Shown here: in pieces, positions 48,568 through 60,940 of the stretch | Layout of the letters: every line of letters starts with the position of its first letter | How positions within the stretch are numbered: the first letter of the stretch is position 1 | Source of the DNA: Sandaracinus amylolyticus | GTDB taxonomy: Bacteria > Myxococcota_A > Polyangia > Polyangiales > Sandaracinaceae | DNA: 64,000 bases | Direction: 5' to 3' | NCBI RefSeq assembly: GCF_021631985.1 | Contig: NZ_CP070225.1 | Location: forward strand, 3,100,001-3,164,000 | The notes under the pieces: model-generated | Database searches by the model: none | Told to the model about the DNA's origin: nothing | The model's input: only the letters and a program-made list of their open reading frames with translations | Made by a program: the position numbers and the translations under genes

Positions 48568-49269
48568 ATGCTCGAGCTCGAAGGGCTCCACGTGATCGTG
48601 ACGGGCGGCGCAGGCGCGCTCGGGACCGCAGTGACGCGACGACTGATCGAGCTCGGCGCGCGCGTGCACGTGCCCGCGTTCGACGAGGCCGAGGCGAAGC
48701 GCTTCCCGCTCGCGTCGGACCCGCGCGTGTCGGTGCGCGTCGGGTTCGATCTGAGCGACGAGGTGCAGGTCGAGCGCTTCTACGCGCACGCGCCGTCGAT
48801 CTGGGCGTCGATCCAGCTCGCGGGTGCGTACGCAGGCGGCGGGATCGTCGAGACCACGCCCGCGACGCTGCGCCGTCTGCTGAGCACGAACGCGATCAGC
48901 AGCTACCTGTGCTGCCGCGAGGCGGTGAAGCGCATGCGCGAGCAGGACGGGCGCGGTGGTCGGCTCGTGAACGTCGCCGCGAAGCCGGTGCTCGCGCCGA
49001 GCGCGAACGTCTCGGCGTACGCCGCCGCGAAGGGCGCGGTCACGGCGCTCACGCAGTCGCTCGCGGAGGAGCTGCGGCCCGAGGGGATCTGGGTGAACGC
49101 GGTGGTGCCGTCGACGATGGACACGCCCGCGAACCGCGCCGCGATGCCGAGCGCCGACTTCACGACGTGGCCGAGCGTCGAGGACGTCGCCGAGACCATC
49201 GTGTTCCTCGCGTCGCCGCGCAACCGCACGACCAGCGGTGCGTTGATTCCGGTGTATGGACGGTCCTAG
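48568..49269 (+). CDS. SDR-family oxidoreductase
   Basis: The 233-residue short-chain dehydrogenase has an N-terminal NAD(P) motif TGGAGALG and an active-site YAAAK (Tyr-Lys). The usual catalytic Ser region reads VNVAAKPV, so the Ser position is altered and activity should be checked. AAGGAGG lies four bases before the ATG. Substrate is unknown. The EF-hand gene starts nine bases after its stop. Confidence 0.82.
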   Translation: MLELEGLHVIVTGGAGALGTAVTRRLIELGARVHVPAFDEAEAKRFPLASDPRVSVRVGFDLSDEVQVERFYAHAPSIWASIQLAGAYAGGGIVETTPATLRRLLSTNAISSYLCCREAVKRMREQDGRGGRLVNVAAKPVLAPSANVSAYAAAKGAVTALTQSLAEELRPEGIWVNAVVPSTMDTPANRAAMPSADFTTWPSVEDVAETIVFLASPRNRTTSGALIPVYGRS

Positions 49270-49278
49270 GACTCATCG

Positions 49279-49809
49279 ATGACGACGAAGAACGCCCCTC
49301 CCCTGCAGCTCGTCGATCCCTTCCTCGACGCGACGAAGGACGAAGCGCCCGCGCTCGCCGCGCAGATCACCGCGCTCGACGAGCGCGGCCGCCGTCAGCT
49401 CGCGGGTGTGCTCGGTCGCTTCGGCGGGGCGACGCGCCACGAGCTCCACGCCGGTGATCGTGTGCTCGCGCGTCGCCTGCTCGCGCCGCTGCGCCACGTC
49501 GACGCCGACGCGCTCGAGACACTCAACAAGATCCTCGACTACCTCGATCTCGACGCGAACGGACGCCTCGACGACGACGAGATGACGCGCTGTGCGGAAG
49601 CGATCGAGCACTTCGCGCGCCTCGTCCCGCCCGCGCACCAGGTGAGCCGCGCCGAGCTCGAGACGCTGCGACGCGTGCTGCGCGCGCTCGATGCGAACGA
49701 CGATCACCGGCTCGACGCGAGCGAGCGCGACGCGTTCTTCGAGAGCGTGCGCGAGCCCGAGGCGCTGGTCGCGCGCCTCGAGGGCGAGGGCCGCCTCGTG
49801 CGCGCGTGA
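49279..49809 (+). CDS. EF-hand calcium-binding protein
   Basis: The 176-residue cytoplasmic-looking protein (no signal seen) has two EF-hand loops near its middle and C-terminus: DLDANGRLDDDE (about 92-103) and DANDDHRLDASE (about 135-146), each with Asp at positions 1, 3 and 5 and an acidic residue at 12. The first 85 residues are helical. It may be a Ca2+ sensor or buffer. It follows the SDR gene by nine bases and converges on the 49823 gene. Confidence 0.78.
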   Translation: MTTKNAPPLQLVDPFLDATKDEAPALAAQITALDERGRRQLAGVLGRFGGATRHELHAGDRVLARRLLAPLRHVDADALETLNKILDYLDLDANGRLDDDEMTRCAEAIEHFARLVPPAHQVSRAELETLRRVLRALDANDDHRLDASERDAFFESVREPEALVARLEGEGRLVRA

Positions 49810-49822
49810 GAGGCTCCGGCGC

Positions 49823-51051
49823 TCAGCGCGGAACGATCGTGCGATGCACGACCACGGGGCCGGTGCCGTCGCTGCAGACGACGGTCGGCTGCGTCGTCTC
49901 GAAGCGCACGGTCTCGCGCTCGTATGCGTAGGTGAGCGGCACGCGGAGCGCGACCGCGTCGGAGGGCTCGACGACCATGATCGTCGGGCTCGTCGTCGCG
50001 ATGCGTCCGGTGCACGCGAAGAGCCCGGCCGCGTCGAGGATCTGCCAGGTCCCCGCGTTCGTGTCGCTCTGGGTCTCGAACATCACGACCACGCGACCGC
50101 GCCGGACGAACGAGTCGAGCGCGCGGCTCCACGACGCGCCCCACTCGCGCAGCTCCGCGTCGGTCGACGTCGTCTGCGCGTAGATCACGAACGCGTCCGC
50201 ATCGGCGAGCCAGAGCGGCACCTCCTCGGGATCGTCCACCGCGATGCGATCCCAGGTGCGACCGATCCCGTTCGCGACGAGCTGGATCGCCGCGTCGGTG
50301 CCGCTGCGCGACGCAGCCGTCGAGCCGCCTTCGAACACCACCACGCGTGCCGGGCTGCCGCGTGCGAGGAACACCGCGTTGCCCGCGAGGCGCCGCATGC
50401 CCGCGCGGCTCGTGACGTAGTCGTGCCCGATCGCGACGACGTGTCCCGCGAGCGCGTCCGAGCACTCGCCGTCGATGCAGATGCCCGACGCGCAGACGAT
50501 GCCGCAGCCGCCGCAGTTGTCGGGATCGCTCGAGACGTCGATGCAGCGCGCGCCGCAGCGCACGAGCGGCGGATCACACGTCGCGGTGCACACGCCCTCG
50601 GCGCAGAGCTCGCCGGGATCGCACACCACGTCGCAGCCGCCGCAGTGGCTCGGATCGGTGCGGCCGTCGACGCACATGCCGTCGCACTCGATCTCGCCGA
50701 GATCGCAGCCGACCGGGCCGCCGCCATCGCCCATCGACGCATCGCCGGTCGAGCCATCGTCGACGGCGCCGTCGCCGACCGCGCCGTCGTCGTCCTGCGA
50801 GCCCGCTTCGCGCACCCGGCGACCCGCGTCTCCGTCGATCGGGATCTCGGCGTCGAGATCGTCACCGGCGTCGTCCGTGCCCGCGTCGATGGCGGCGTCC
50901 ATGCCGCCCGCGTCCATGCCCGCGGTGCACTCGAGCTCGGTCGCGCAGCGATCGCCACAGCGCACCAGCCCGTCGGCGCACTCCGCGCCGACGATCGCGT
51001 CGCAGCCTGCGATCATCATCGCGACCAGCGCGAGCGCGAACATGCTGCGCT

Positions 51052-51055
<4 letters not shown>
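49823..51055 (-). CDS. Cys-rich surface lipoprotein
   Basis: GTG 51055 overlaps the OmpA gene stop (GTGA) and follows AGGAG. The 410-residue protein has a lipoprotein signal (MKRSMFALALVAMMIAGC) and Asp/Gly-rich low-complexity sequence (about 45-110). Two disulfide-rich repeats of the NCGGC type follow (HCGGCDVVCDPGELCAEGVC and NCGGCGIVCASGICIDGEC), as in many myxobacterial cell-surface proteins. A C-terminal domain of about 200 residues resembles a flavodoxin- or GATase-like alpha/beta fold (VVAIGHDYVTSRAGMRRLAGN). Function is unknown. Confidence 0.7.
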
Positions 51056-52368
<1,313 letters not shown>

Positions 52369-52474
52369 GCGATCATCGTATCGGAATCCCGCGATGTGGC
52401 GGAAGAAGAATTTCGCGCACAGCGCGACGTTCCGCCGTCACTAGAACCAGCGCACCACGCTCCGGCAGGGAAAT

Positions 52475-52554
52475 TTCACCGCAGAGATCACAGAGGGCCG
52501 CAGAGAAAGAAGAGCTCTTTCTCTCTTCCGATCTCCGCGGCCCTCCGTGGTGAA
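52475..52554 (-). terminator. Long CAGAG-type hairpin downstream of parE
   Basis: Outer arms TTCACC (52475-52480) with GGTGAA (52549-52554), a middle arm ACAGAGGGCCGC (from 52490) with GCGGCCCTCCGT (one mismatch), and a perfect inner 9-bp stem (52502-52510 with 52516-52524) build a compound hairpin. It ends 22 bp past the parE stop, so it probably terminates parC-parE. It shares CCGCAGAG/CAGAGGGCC words with the hairpin at 37213-37256. Confidence 0.65.
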
Positions 52555-52576
52555 TCTCGACGACGCGGCGCGCTCG

Positions 52577-54535
52577 TCAGACGTCGAGCGCTTCGGAGTC
52601 CGCCTTGGCCGCGCGCTCCATGATGAAGCGGAAGCGCTGCGACGCGTCGCGGCCCATCAGCTCGTTCAGCACGCGATCGGTCTCGAGCTCCTCGTCGATC
52701 ACCACGCGCAGCGCGCGGCGCTTCTTCGGATCGAGCGTCGTGACCTTGAGCTGATCCGCGTTCATCTCGCCGAGACCCTTGAACCGCTGGATCACCGGTT
52801 TGATGTTCTTCGGGAGGCTCGCGAGGATGCGCTCCTTGTCCGCGTCGTCGAGCGCCCAGTGCGTCTCCTTGCCCGCGTTGATGCGGTAGAGCGGCGGCTG
52901 CGCGATGTAGACGTGACCGCCGCGGATGAGGCCCGGGAGCATCCGGTAGAAGAACGTCAGCAGCAGCGTCGCGATGTGATGCCCGTCGCTGTCGGCATCC
53001 ATCAGCAGGAAGATCTTCCCGTAGCGAAGCTTGCTCGCGTCGAAGTCCTTGCCGAGCCCGCAGCCGAGCGCGGACACGATGTCCTGCAGCTCCTTGTTGC
53101 CCATCACGGCCGCGTTGTTGGCGCGCTCCGCGTTGAGCACCTTGCCGCGCAGCGGGAGGATCGCCTGCGTCTTGCGATCGCGCCCCGCCTTCGCCGAGCC
53201 ACCTGCGGAGTCACCCTCGACGAGGAAGAGCTCGCTGGTGCCGGGGTCGGTGCTCGAGCAGTCCGCGAGCTTGCCCGGAAGGTTGAGGCGGTGGCTCACC
53301 GCCGTCTTGCGCGAGACCTGCTGCGACGCCGCGCGCGAAGCCTCGCGAGCACGCGCCGCGAGCACGATGCGCGCGACGATGTTCTCGGCGACCGACGAGT
53401 TCGAGAGCAGCCACTGCTCGAGCGCGGTGCGCACCACGCCCTCGACCTGGCCCGCGACCTCGGGGTTGTTCAGGCGATCCTTGGTCTGCCCCTGGAACTG
53501 CGGCTCCGCGACGTAGACGCTGACCAGCGCGACCACGCCCTCGCGGATGTCCTCGGCGGTGATCGTCACGCCCTTCGGCTCGATCTTCTTCGCCGCCATG
53601 AACGCGCGGATCGCCTTGTTGAGCGCGCTCTTGGTGCCCGCCTCGTGCGTGCCGCCGTTGCCGGTCGGGATGCCGTTGGCGAACGTGATGATCTTCTCGT
53701 CGGGCGACTCGGTCCACGTCAGCGCGAGCTCGAGGCGCGGCTCGTCCTCGCGCTCCAGCGTGAACGGCGCGGGCTGGATCGCCTTCTGGCCGCGCTCCGC
53801 GACGAGCTTGCCGAGGTACTCGACGATGCCGCCCGGGTGGTGGAACTCCCAGCGCTCGCCCGACTTCTCGTCCTTGAGGACGACGTGCAGGCCCTTGTGC
53901 AGGTAGCTCTTCGCCTCGAGGCGCTGCTTGATGACGTCGAGGTCGAAGACCTGCTTGCCGAAGATCTGCGGGTCGGGGCGGAAGTGGATCTGCGTGCCGC
54001 GCTTGCTCGTCTTGCCGTTCTTCTTGAGCTTGCTGGTCGGCGCGCCGCGCTCGAACGTCTGCTGGAACTCCTCGCCGCCCTTGCGCACGTACGCGACGAG
54101 GTTCTCCGAGAGCGCGTTCACCACGCTCGCGCCGACGCCGTGGAGACCGCCGGAGACGCGGTAGTTCTTGCCCTCGAACTTGCCGCCCGCGTGGAGGATC
54201 GTGAGCACGATCTCGAGGCCGGTCTTCTTGAACTTCGGGTGCACCTCGAGCGGGATGCCGCGCCCGTTGTCCGTGACCGAGACGCCCTTCTGATCGGCGT
54301 CGAGCACGACCTCGATGCGATCGGCGTGGCCGTTGATCGCCTCGTCGACCGAGTTGTCGAGGATCTCCCAGAGCAGGTGGTGATAGCCGGTCTTCGCGGT
54401 GTCCCCGATGTACATCGCGGGGCGCTTGCGCACCGGCTCGAGCCCCTCGAGGACCTCGAGATCGCTCGCCGTGTAGTCACCGCCCTTCGGGGGGCGCACG
54501 CTCGCGGCCTTGCCGTTCACGTTCGGGCTCGCCAT
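52577..54535 (-). CDS. parE: Topoisomerase IV subunit B
   Basis: The 652-residue GHKL ATPase subunit has the ATP-lid region [35 protein letters not shown], the [11 protein letters not shown] segment of the transducer domain, and the TOPRIM motifs [11 protein letters not shown] and DADSDGHHI. It ends [12 protein letters not shown]. No GyrB-specific TOPRIM insertion was seen. Its start overlaps the parC stop by one base (TGATG), and that partner lacks a gyrase box, so ParE is chosen over GyrB. Confidence 0.9.
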   Translation of the reverse strand: MASPNVNGKAASVRPPKGGDYTASDLEVLEGLEPVRKRPAMYIGDTAKTGYHHLLWEILDNSVDEAINGHADRIEVVLDADQKGVSVTDNGRGIPLEVHPKFKKTGLEIVLTILHAGGKFEGKNYRVSGGLHGVGASVVNALSENLVAYVRKGGEEFQQTFERGAPTSKLKKNGKTSKRGTQIHFRPDPQIFGKQVFDLDVIKQRLEAKSYLHKGLHVVLKDEKSGERWEFHHPGGIVEYLGKLVAERGQKAIQPAPFTLEREDEPRLELALTWTESPDEKIITFANGIPTGNGGTHEAGTKSALNKAIRAFMAAKKIEPKGVTITAEDIREGVVALVSVYVAEPQFQGQTKDRLNNPEVAGQVEGVVRTALEQWLLSNSSVAENIVARIVLAARAREASRAASQQVSRKTAVSHRLNLPGKLADCSSTDPGTSELFLVEGDSAGGSAKAGRDRKTQAILPLRGKVLNAERANNAAVMGNKELQDIVSALGCGLGKDFDASKLRYGKIFLLMDADSDGHHIATLLLTFFYRMLPGLIRGGHVYIAQPPLYRINAGKETHWALDDADKERILASLPKNIKPVIQRFKGLGEMNADQLKVTTLDPKKRRALRVVIDEELETDRVLNELMGRDASQRFRFIMERAAKADSEALDV

Positions 54536-56952
54536 CAACCCTTCTCCTCGATGCTCGGGACCGTCGGCTCGACGGGATGCACGCGGACCGCGCGGCCGCG
54601 CTTGAAGAGCTGACTGCCCGTCCCGCCGCGCGCGACGAGGTGGTGCCACACGGTGATCTCGTACGTCTTGCCGCTCTCGTGCTCGAGCACGAGCGGCGCG
54701 TGCGAGTCCCTCATCAGACGCGCGCCGAGCACCGCGTCGTTGGGATCGTCGAGCTTGATCAGCTTCACACCCTTGCCCGCGCCGGCGAGGATCGACACTT
54801 CCTCGGCCATGCACATCAGCGCGTGGCCCTCGGCGGTCGCGCACGCGAGCTTCTCGTCGCCGCGGCAGACGTCGACGTAGACGACCTCGTCACCGCCCTT
54901 CGGGAAATCCGGCGTGAGGCGCACGTACTTGCGGCCCGCGCGCGTGCTCGGCTCGCGATGCGCGCGCAGCGAGAAGCGCATGCACATGCCGCCCTTCGTC
55001 ACCGCGAGCGCGTACGGCGGCTGCGGCTCGGGCGCGTTCTCGATCTCCGGCGGCACGTCGAGCTGGCGCGGATCGAAGCTCAGCATCTTCACGATGCGCT
55101 CGCCGTCGGCGAGCTTGAACATCGTCTGCACCGGGTTGCCGTAGCCGGTCGTCGCCTGCACGTCGACGATGCGGCACACGTAACACGCGCCGAAGCTCGA
55201 GAAGAACGCGACGCTCGCCTTCGTGCTGCCGAAGACGACGTCCTGCACCGCGTCGCCTTCACGCACGCGCGTGCTCGCGAGGTCCTTCACGCTGCCCTGG
55301 CGCTTCACCCAGCCCTGCTGGCTGAGCAGCACGAACGCGTCCTCTTCGATGATGAACGCCTCGGCGTCGTACTCGGGCTCGTTCGCGTCACCGACGATCT
55401 TCGTCGCGCGCTTGTCGCCGTACGTCGTCTTGAGCTCGAGGAGCTCCGCGCGGATCAGCTTCCAGCGCGCGTCCTCGCTCGAGAGGAGCTGCTTGAGGCG
55501 CTTCTCTTCCTTGCGCTTCTCCGCGAGCTCTTCGCGGATGACGTTGATCTCGAGCTGGGCCAGTCGATAGAGGCGCAGCTCGAGGATCGCGTCGACCTGC
55601 TCCGCGCTCAGCTCGAAGCGCTTGATGAGCTTCTCCGCCGCGTCCGCCTTGTTCTGGCTCTTGCGGATGATGCGGATCGTCTCGTCGAGCGCGTCGAAGA
55701 TCGTGACGAAGCCCTCGAGGATGTGGATGCGGCGCTGGACGACCTTCAGGTCGTAGCCGAGCCGGCGCACCACGACCTGCATGCGGAAGTCGAGGAAGTG
55801 CCGGAGCATCGCCTTCAGATCGAGGCGCTCCGGCGCGGGGACCTCGCCGCCCGCGCCCTTCACCGGCACGAGGCACGTGAGGTTCACCTGCACGTTCGTC
55901 GACAGCGGTGTGTGCTTGAAGAGGTACGCCATCACGAGCTGCGGATCGGTGCCCTTCTTGATCTCGCAGACGACGCGCGTCTCGTCGGTCGACTCGTCGC
56001 GCACGTCGAGGAGCACCGGCAGCTTCTTCGCGATGATCACCTCGGCGATCTTCTCGACGATCGTCTTGCGCTCGATCGCGTAGGGGATCGACGTGATGAC
56101 GATCTGCGGGTTGCCCTTCTGCGGCTCCTCGAGCTTCCAGGTGCCGCGGACCTTCACCGAGCCCTGGCCCGTCGTGTAGACGTCCTCGAGCTCGCGCTTG
56201 GTGGAGATCACCTGGCCGCCGGTCGGGAAGTCGGGGCCCTTGATGAACTTCAGGATCCCCTTCACCCCGAGATCGGGCTCGTCGATCACCGCGATCGTCG
56301 CGTCGATCACCTCGCCGAGGTTGTGCGGCGGGATCGACGTCGCCATGCCGACCGCGATGCCCGAGCTGCCGTTGACCAGCAGGTTCGGGAAGCGCGCGGG
56401 GAGCACGACCGGCTCTTCCTCGACGCCGTCGTAGTTCGGCCGGAAGTCGACGGTGTCCTTGTCGAGCTCGCTGAGCAGCTCGCCCGCGGCGCGCGAGAGC
56501 CTGCACTCCGTGTAGCGCATCGCCGCGGCGCCGTCGCCGTCGGCGTTGCCGAAGTTGCCCTGCCCGTCGACGAGCGGCACGCGCAGCGTGAACGGCTGCG
56601 CCATGCGCACGAGCGCGTCGTAGATCGAGCTGTCGCCGTGCGGGTGGTACTTACCCATCACCTCGCCGACGACGCGCGCGCACTTCGAGTAGCGAGCGTC
56701 GGCGCGCACGCCGCCGCGGTGCATGCCGTAGAGGATGCGGCGCTGAACGGGCTTGAGGCCGTCGCGCACGTCGGGGAGCGCGCGAGAGGTGACGACCGAG
56801 AGCGCGTAATTGAGATAGCGCTTCTGGGTCTCCTCGGAGAGGGATGCGTCCTGGATCTGCATATTCGATGGGGGAGGCGGGGGCCGTCCGGGTGCTTGAG
56901 GCGCTCCGGGCGGCGAGTCGAACAGCGAGAGCTGATTGCGCGGTTGCGTCAT
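54535..56952 (-). CDS. parC: Topoisomerase IV subunit A
   Basis: The 805-residue breakage-reunion subunit has the catalytic Tyr147 in AMRYTECRL and a quinolone region [10 protein letters not shown] with Ser at the usual position. A C-terminal pinwheel region of variable repeats follows; no QRRGGKG-type gyrase box was found, unlike GyrA at 18387-21023. It decatenates daughter chromosomes with ParE. A Pro-rich N-terminal leader of about 30 residues precedes the domain. ATG 56952 is used; GTG 56961 is an alternative closer to an AGGAG ribosome site. Confidence 0.9.
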   Translation of the reverse strand: MTQPRNQLSLFDSPPGAPQAPGRPPPPPSNMQIQDASLSEETQKRYLNYALSVVTSRALPDVRDGLKPVQRRILYGMHRGGVRADARYSKCARVVGEVMGKYHPHGDSSIYDALVRMAQPFTLRVPLVDGQGNFGNADGDGAAAMRYTECRLSRAAGELLSELDKDTVDFRPNYDGVEEEPVVLPARFPNLLVNGSSGIAVGMATSIPPHNLGEVIDATIAVIDEPDLGVKGILKFIKGPDFPTGGQVISTKRELEDVYTTGQGSVKVRGTWKLEEPQKGNPQIVITSIPYAIERKTIVEKIAEVIIAKKLPVLLDVRDESTDETRVVCEIKKGTDPQLVMAYLFKHTPLSTNVQVNLTCLVPVKGAGGEVPAPERLDLKAMLRHFLDFRMQVVVRRLGYDLKVVQRRIHILEGFVTIFDALDETIRIIRKSQNKADAAEKLIKRFELSAEQVDAILELRLYRLAQLEINVIREELAEKRKEEKRLKQLLSSEDARWKLIRAELLELKTTYGDKRATKIVGDANEPEYDAEAFIIEEDAFVLLSQQGWVKRQGSVKDLASTRVREGDAVQDVVFGSTKASVAFFSSFGACYVCRIVDVQATTGYGNPVQTMFKLADGERIVKMLSFDPRQLDVPPEIENAPEPQPPYALAVTKGGMCMRFSLRAHREPSTRAGRKYVRLTPDFPKGGDEVVYVDVCRGDEKLACATAEGHALMCMAEEVSILAGAGKGVKLIKLDDPNDAVLGARLMRDSHAPLVLEHESGKTYEITVWHHLVARGGTGSQLFKRGRAVRVHPVEPTVPSIEEKG

Positions 56953-57085
56953 ACGAGCCACGCGCTCCTGGACCTGCGTTCAGGCCCGGACGGGCGCTCA
57001 TAGCAGGGTTTTCGGCGACGACGCAAGGAACCGGCGCGTGGGGGCCCCGCGCCCGGGACGCGCCCGATCGGGCCGGCGCGCGTCC

Positions 57086-58078
57086 TCAGGGCCGCAGCGC
57101 CAGCTTGCCGACGGTCGCGCGCGCCCCGAGCGCCGCGAGCACCCTCGGGCCCTCGGCGAGATCGTGCACCGCGGGTCGGCCCGGCGTGAGCACGCCGGCG
57201 CTCTCGAGCGAGCGCAGCTCGCGCATCAGCTCGTCGAAGATCTCCGGCGCGGTCTGCATCAGCACGCCGATGTGCAGGCCGATCACGTGGATCGGGTGCT
57301 GGAAGTTCAGCTCCCAGTTCGTGATCGCCGCTTCGCCGCTCGCGACGCCGAAGACGACCACCCGTCCCGTGACCCGCCTCGTCGCTGCGATGCTGGCGCG
57401 GAAGGTCTCACCGCCGACCGACTCGAGCACGAGATCGGCGCCTCTGCCGTCGGTGAGACGCAGGACCTCGGCCACGAGATCGGCGGTGCGAGCGTCCACC
57501 ACGCGATCGGCGCCGAGCGCGCGCACCGTCTCGTGCTTGCCCGCCGACGCGGTCGCGATGACGGTCGCGCCGTAGTGCTTCGCCAGCTTCACCGCGGCCT
57601 GACCGACCCCGCCCGCGGCCGCGTGGATCAGCACCGTTTCACCCGCAGCGATGCGCCCGATCGGCACGAGGGCGGCCAGCGCGGTCGCCCAGTTCAGCAC
57701 GAGCCCGAGCGCCTGCTCGTCGGCCCAGCCTGCGGGCACCGGTGCCACCGCGGCCGCGGCCATCACCATGTATTGCGCGAACGCGCCGGGGCCGATCCCG
57801 ATCACGTGTGCGCCGAGCTCGAGACCGACCACGCCCTCACCGAGCGCGACGATCTCACCGGTGGCCTCGAAGCCCGCGACGTAGGGAGCGCTCGGGCCGC
57901 CGTGGTACGTGCCGAGCGTCTGCATCAAGTCGGCGAAGTTGACGCCCGCGGCGGTGACGCGGATCAGGACCTCGCCCGGACCGGGGCTCGGCACCGGTGC
58001 GTCGTGGATCAGGCGCATGTCCTGTGGGCCGTTCAGAGAGGGCTGCAGGAGCGCGCGCATGGTGGTGGGAATGCTCAT
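57086..58078 (-). CDS. MDR-family NADPH:quinone reductase-like oxidoreductase
   Basis: The 330-residue medium-chain dehydrogenase/reductase has the N-terminal GroES-like part (GPQDMRLIHDAPVPSPGPGEVLIRV) and the NADPH fold motif AAAGGVGQAAVKLAK. It lacks the zinc ligands of alcohol dehydrogenases, so it belongs to the zinc-independent quinone oxidoreductase group. It may reduce quinones or enones; substrate is unknown. It is divergent from an SDR gene (101-bp gap). Confidence 0.85.
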   Translation of the reverse strand: MSIPTTMRALLQPSLNGPQDMRLIHDAPVPSPGPGEVLIRVTAAGVNFADLMQTLGTYHGGPSAPYVAGFEATGEIVALGEGVVGLELGAHVIGIGPGAFAQYMVMAAAAVAPVPAGWADEQALGLVLNWATALAALVPIGRIAAGETVLIHAAAGGVGQAAVKLAKHYGATVIATASAGKHETVRALGADRVVDARTADLVAEVLRLTDGRGADLVLESVGGETFRASIAATRRVTGRVVVFGVASGEAAITNWELNFQHPIHVIGLHIGVLMQTAPEIFDELMRELRSLESAGVLTPGRPAVHDLAEGPRVLAALGARATVGKLALRP

Positions 58079-58179
58079 CGGTGCTCACCTGGGGAAGCAG
58101 CCAGCGCACCGCCACCCCGCACGAAACGTGACAAGCAGACGTTACGTGCGTGGCGCACGGTCGCGCGAGGAGGTGCCGA

Positions 58180-59139
58180 GTGAGGGATCTCGAGGGCAGG
58201 ATCGCGGTCGTCGCTGGCGCGACTCGGGGCGCGGGGCGTGGGATCGCGGTGGCGCTCGGAGAGCGCGGCGCGACCGTGTACTGCACGGGGCGCAGCGTGC
58301 GCGGGGCGATCGCGACCTCGGGGCGCAGCGAGACGATCGACGAGACCGCGGAGCGCGTCACCGCGGCGGGCGGGCGCGGGATCGCGGTGCGGGTCGATCA
58401 CACGCGCGAGGACGAGGTGCGCGCGCTCTTCGGGCGCGTCGAGCGCGAAGCGGGACGGCTCGACGTGCTGGTGAACGACGTGTGGGGCGGCGACGCGAAG
58501 ATCGACTTCGGCAAGACGTTCTGGGAGCTCGACCTCGCCAAGAGCGCGGGGCTGATCGAGCAGGCGGTGTGGTCGCACGTGATCACGTCGCGGCACGGCG
58601 CGCCGCTCATGGTGCGCGCGAACCGCGGGCTGATCGTCGAGGTGACCGACGGAGACTCGCTCTCGTACCGCGGGAACCTGCTCTACGACCTGGTGAAGAC
58701 GAGCGTGATCCGGCTCGCGATGGGCATGGGGTACGAGCTGCGCCGCACCGGGATCGCGGCGGTCGCGGTGACGCCGGGGTTCCTGCGCAGCGAGGCGATG
58801 CTCGAGAATTTCGAGGTGAGCGAGGCGAATTGGCGCGACGCGATCGCGAAGGAGCCCGACTTCGCGGTCTCGGAGACGCCGATGTTCGTGGGGCGCTGCA
58901 TCGCGGCGCTCGCGGCGGACCCGAACGTGACGGCACGCTCGGGTCGGGTGTACGCGTCGTGGACGCTCGCGCGCGAGTACGAGATCGACGACGTGGACGG
59001 CACGCGCCCCGACTGGGGCGCGCACTTCGCGTCGAAGTACGGCCCCGCGAGCCCGTGCGGCGAGGCCGTCTATGCCGAGGTGAACGGCGGCATGTTCGCC
59101 ACCGTGTACCCCGAGTGGCCGAAGCTCAGCGCCCCGTGA
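58180..59139 (+). CDS. SDR-family oxidoreductase
   Basis: GTG 58180 with GAGGAGG six bases upstream gives 319 residues. The N-terminal cofactor motif is AGATRGAGRGIA and the NDVWGG strand takes the place of NNAG. The Tyr-Lys pair is in LLYDLVKTSVI, with the Ser position in VTDGDS. Length exceeds typical SDR (about 250), with an extra C-terminal segment (about 60 aa). Substrate is unknown. Its 3' end overlaps the convergent enoyl-CoA hydratase gene by 14 bp. Confidence 0.82.
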   Translation: MRDLEGRIAVVAGATRGAGRGIAVALGERGATVYCTGRSVRGAIATSGRSETIDETAERVTAAGGRGIAVRVDHTREDEVRALFGRVEREAGRLDVLVNDVWGGDAKIDFGKTFWELDLAKSAGLIEQAVWSHVITSRHGAPLMVRANRGLIVEVTDGDSLSYRGNLLYDLVKTSVIRLAMGMGYELRRTGIAAVAVTPGFLRSEAMLENFEVSEANWRDAIAKEPDFAVSETPMFVGRCIAALAADPNVTARSGRVYASWTLAREYEIDDVDGTRPDWGAHFASKYGPASPCGEAVYAEVNGGMFATVYPEWPKLSAP

Positions 59140-59905
59140 AGCGGCCTTCGCGGCGCTCGACGAACGACATCAATCCCTCGCGCGCGTCGTCGGTCGCCAT
59201 CAGCTTGCGCGCTTGATCGAGCAGCGCGCGCGCCGCGGCGGGCTCGCCTTCGTGCTCGGCGATGCGCGCGCTCTCCAGCGTCGCGTACACGCCGAGCGGC
59301 GCCTGCTTCGCGATCGTCTCGGCGATCGTGATCGCGCGCTCGGTCTGCTGCCCCGGCGCGACGACCTCCTGCACGAGCCCGAGGCGGAGCGCTTCGTTCG
59401 CGTCGAAGGTGTCGCCGGTCAGCAGCCAGCGCATCGCGTTGCCCCATCCGGCGCGCGCGGGGAGACGGATCGTCGCGCCGCCGAACGGGAAGATGCCGCG
59501 CTTGATCTCGATCTGGCCGCACTTCACGTCGCTCGCCGCGATGCCGACGTCACACGCGAGCGCGAGCTCGATGCCGATCGTGAGGCAGTAGCCCTGGATC
59601 GCGATCACGACCGGCTTGGTACGCACCCGGCCGCGGAGGCCGAGGGGATCGACGCCGCCCTCGGGGAAGAGCGCGGCGCCGCTCGCGACCGCGGGCCCGA
59701 CCTCCGCGAGATCGAGGCCCGCGGTGAAGTGATCGCCGTTCGCGTGCACGATCGCGCAGCGCACGTCGGGATCGTCCTCGAACGTCGTGTACGCCTCGGC
59801 GAGCTCGCGCAGCATGAGCAGATCGAATGCGTTGCGTTTGCTCGCGCGATCGAGGGCGATGCGGGCGACGTGGCTCTTCGTCTCGTAGCGGATGCGCTCT
59901 GCCAT
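59126..59905 (-). CDS. Enoyl-CoA hydratase/isomerase family protein
   Basis: The 259-residue crotonase-fold protein has the CoA/oxyanion segment HFTAGLDLAEVG and the second oxyanion strand IQGYCLTIGIELALACD. The two glutamates of classical hydratases are not both evident (EIKRGIFPFGG replaces the usual region), so it may be an isomerase or related acyl-CoA enzyme. It probably acts in fatty acid or aromatic degradation. ATG 59905 matches the family start; the adjacent DAG-kinase-like gene is divergent. Confidence 0.82.
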   Translation of the reverse strand: MAERIRYETKSHVARIALDRASKRNAFDLLMLRELAEAYTTFEDDPDVRCAIVHANGDHFTAGLDLAEVGPAVASGAALFPEGGVDPLGLRGRVRTKPVVIAIQGYCLTIGIELALACDVGIAASDVKCGQIEIKRGIFPFGGATIRLPARAGWGNAMRWLLTGDTFDANEALRLGLVQEVVAPGQQTERAITIAETIAKQAPLGVYATLESARIAEHEGEPAAARALLDQARKLMATDDAREGLMSFVERREGRFTGR

Positions 59906-59974
59906 GTCGGTGGGGTACGCGAGCGCGCGGCCGGGATCAACGACTACACTCCGCCGCCAGAGAGTGCCCGCTCC

Positions 59975-60940
59975 ATGTCGCGGATCCACGTCGTATTGAA
60001 TCCGAACTCGCGCAAGAACCGCGGGCGTGATCGCGTCGCGAGGCTGCGCGAGATCCTGGGCCCGCGCGGCGAGGTGCACGTCACGAGCGCCACCGAGGCG
60101 CTGCCGCCGCTGCTCGAGCGCATCCTCGACGATGAGCTCGCCTGCCTGGTGTCGGACGGCGGCGACGGCGCGCTGCACTGGGCGCTCAACGCGGCGCTGC
60201 CGATCGTCGCGCGCAACAGGCGCACGCTGCCGATCGTGCTCCCGACGAACGGCGGGACGATCGACTTCGTGGCGCGGAAGGCGGGCGTGCACGGGCACGC
60301 CGAGACGCTGGTGACGCGCCTGGTGCGCGCGCTCGATCGTGGCGCGCTCGAGACGATCGAGGTGGGCTCGCTCGAGCTGCGCGGCGTGCACGTGGGCGGC
60401 ACGCCGTTCCACCGCATCGGGTTCGCGCTCGCGGCGGGCGGCGTGGGGCAGCGCTTCTTCGACAAGTACTACGCGGATCGCGAGCCCGGCGCGGCGACGA
60501 TCGTGAAGGTCGCGGCGCGCACGATCGCGTCGCTGGCGCGCGGCGGCGAGTACGCGCGCGACATGTTCCGGCCGCACCACGCGCACGTGTGGATCGACGG
60601 CGAGGAGCTCGCGACGACGACCCACGGTGCGATCCACGCAGGCGCGTTCCACGTGAACCTCGGCGGCGTGTTCCGCGTGTTCCCGCTCGCGCGCGAGGTG
60701 GGCGCGCTGCACTTCCAGGCGGGCGCGATCTCGCCCGCGCAGATCGTCGCGAACGTGCCGCAGCTGGTGCGCGGCGGCGCGATCCGCGCGCCGGAGATGA
60801 AGGACGTGCGCGGGCGCGAGATGGTGATCGAGGTGATCGGCGACGAGCCGCTGCGCCCGGTGCTCGACGGCGAGATCTACGAGGGGCTGCGACGCTTGGA
60901 AGTGCGGAGCGGGCCGGTGGTGCGCATCGCGCGGGTCTGA
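59975..60940 (+). CDS. Diacylglycerol/sphingosine kinase-like protein
   Basis: The 321-residue protein has the kinase-catalytic layout of the DGK/YegS family: HVVLNPNSRKNRG at the N-terminus, a nucleotide segment LVSDGGDGALHWALN (a GDG motif) and PTNGGTIDFVARK. A beta-rich C-terminal domain follows. Lipid substrate is unknown. The kinase gene begins directly after its stop (TGA-ATG), so the two are co-transcribed. Confidence 0.78.
   Translation: MSRIHVVLNPNSRKNRGRDRVARLREILGPRGEVHVTSATEALPPLLERILDDELACLVSDGGDGALHWALNAALPIVARNRRTLPIVLPTNGGTIDFVARKAGVHGHAETLVTRLVRALDRGALETIEVGSLELRGVHVGGTPFHRIGFALAAGGVGQRFFDKYYADREPGAATIVKVAARTIASLARGGEYARDMFRPHHAHVWIDGEELATTTHGAIHAGAFHVNLGGVFRVFPLAREVGALHFQAGAISPAQIVANVPQLVRGGAIRAPEMKDVRGREMVIEVIGDEPLRPVLDGEIYEGLRRLEVRSGPVVRIARV

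Noticed and set aside
52577-56952. Second gyrase (gyrB-gyrA) instead of topoisomerase IV
   Set aside because: The A subunit lacks a gyrase box, and the two genes overlap as parC-parE; a clear gyrA with a box is at 18387-21023.
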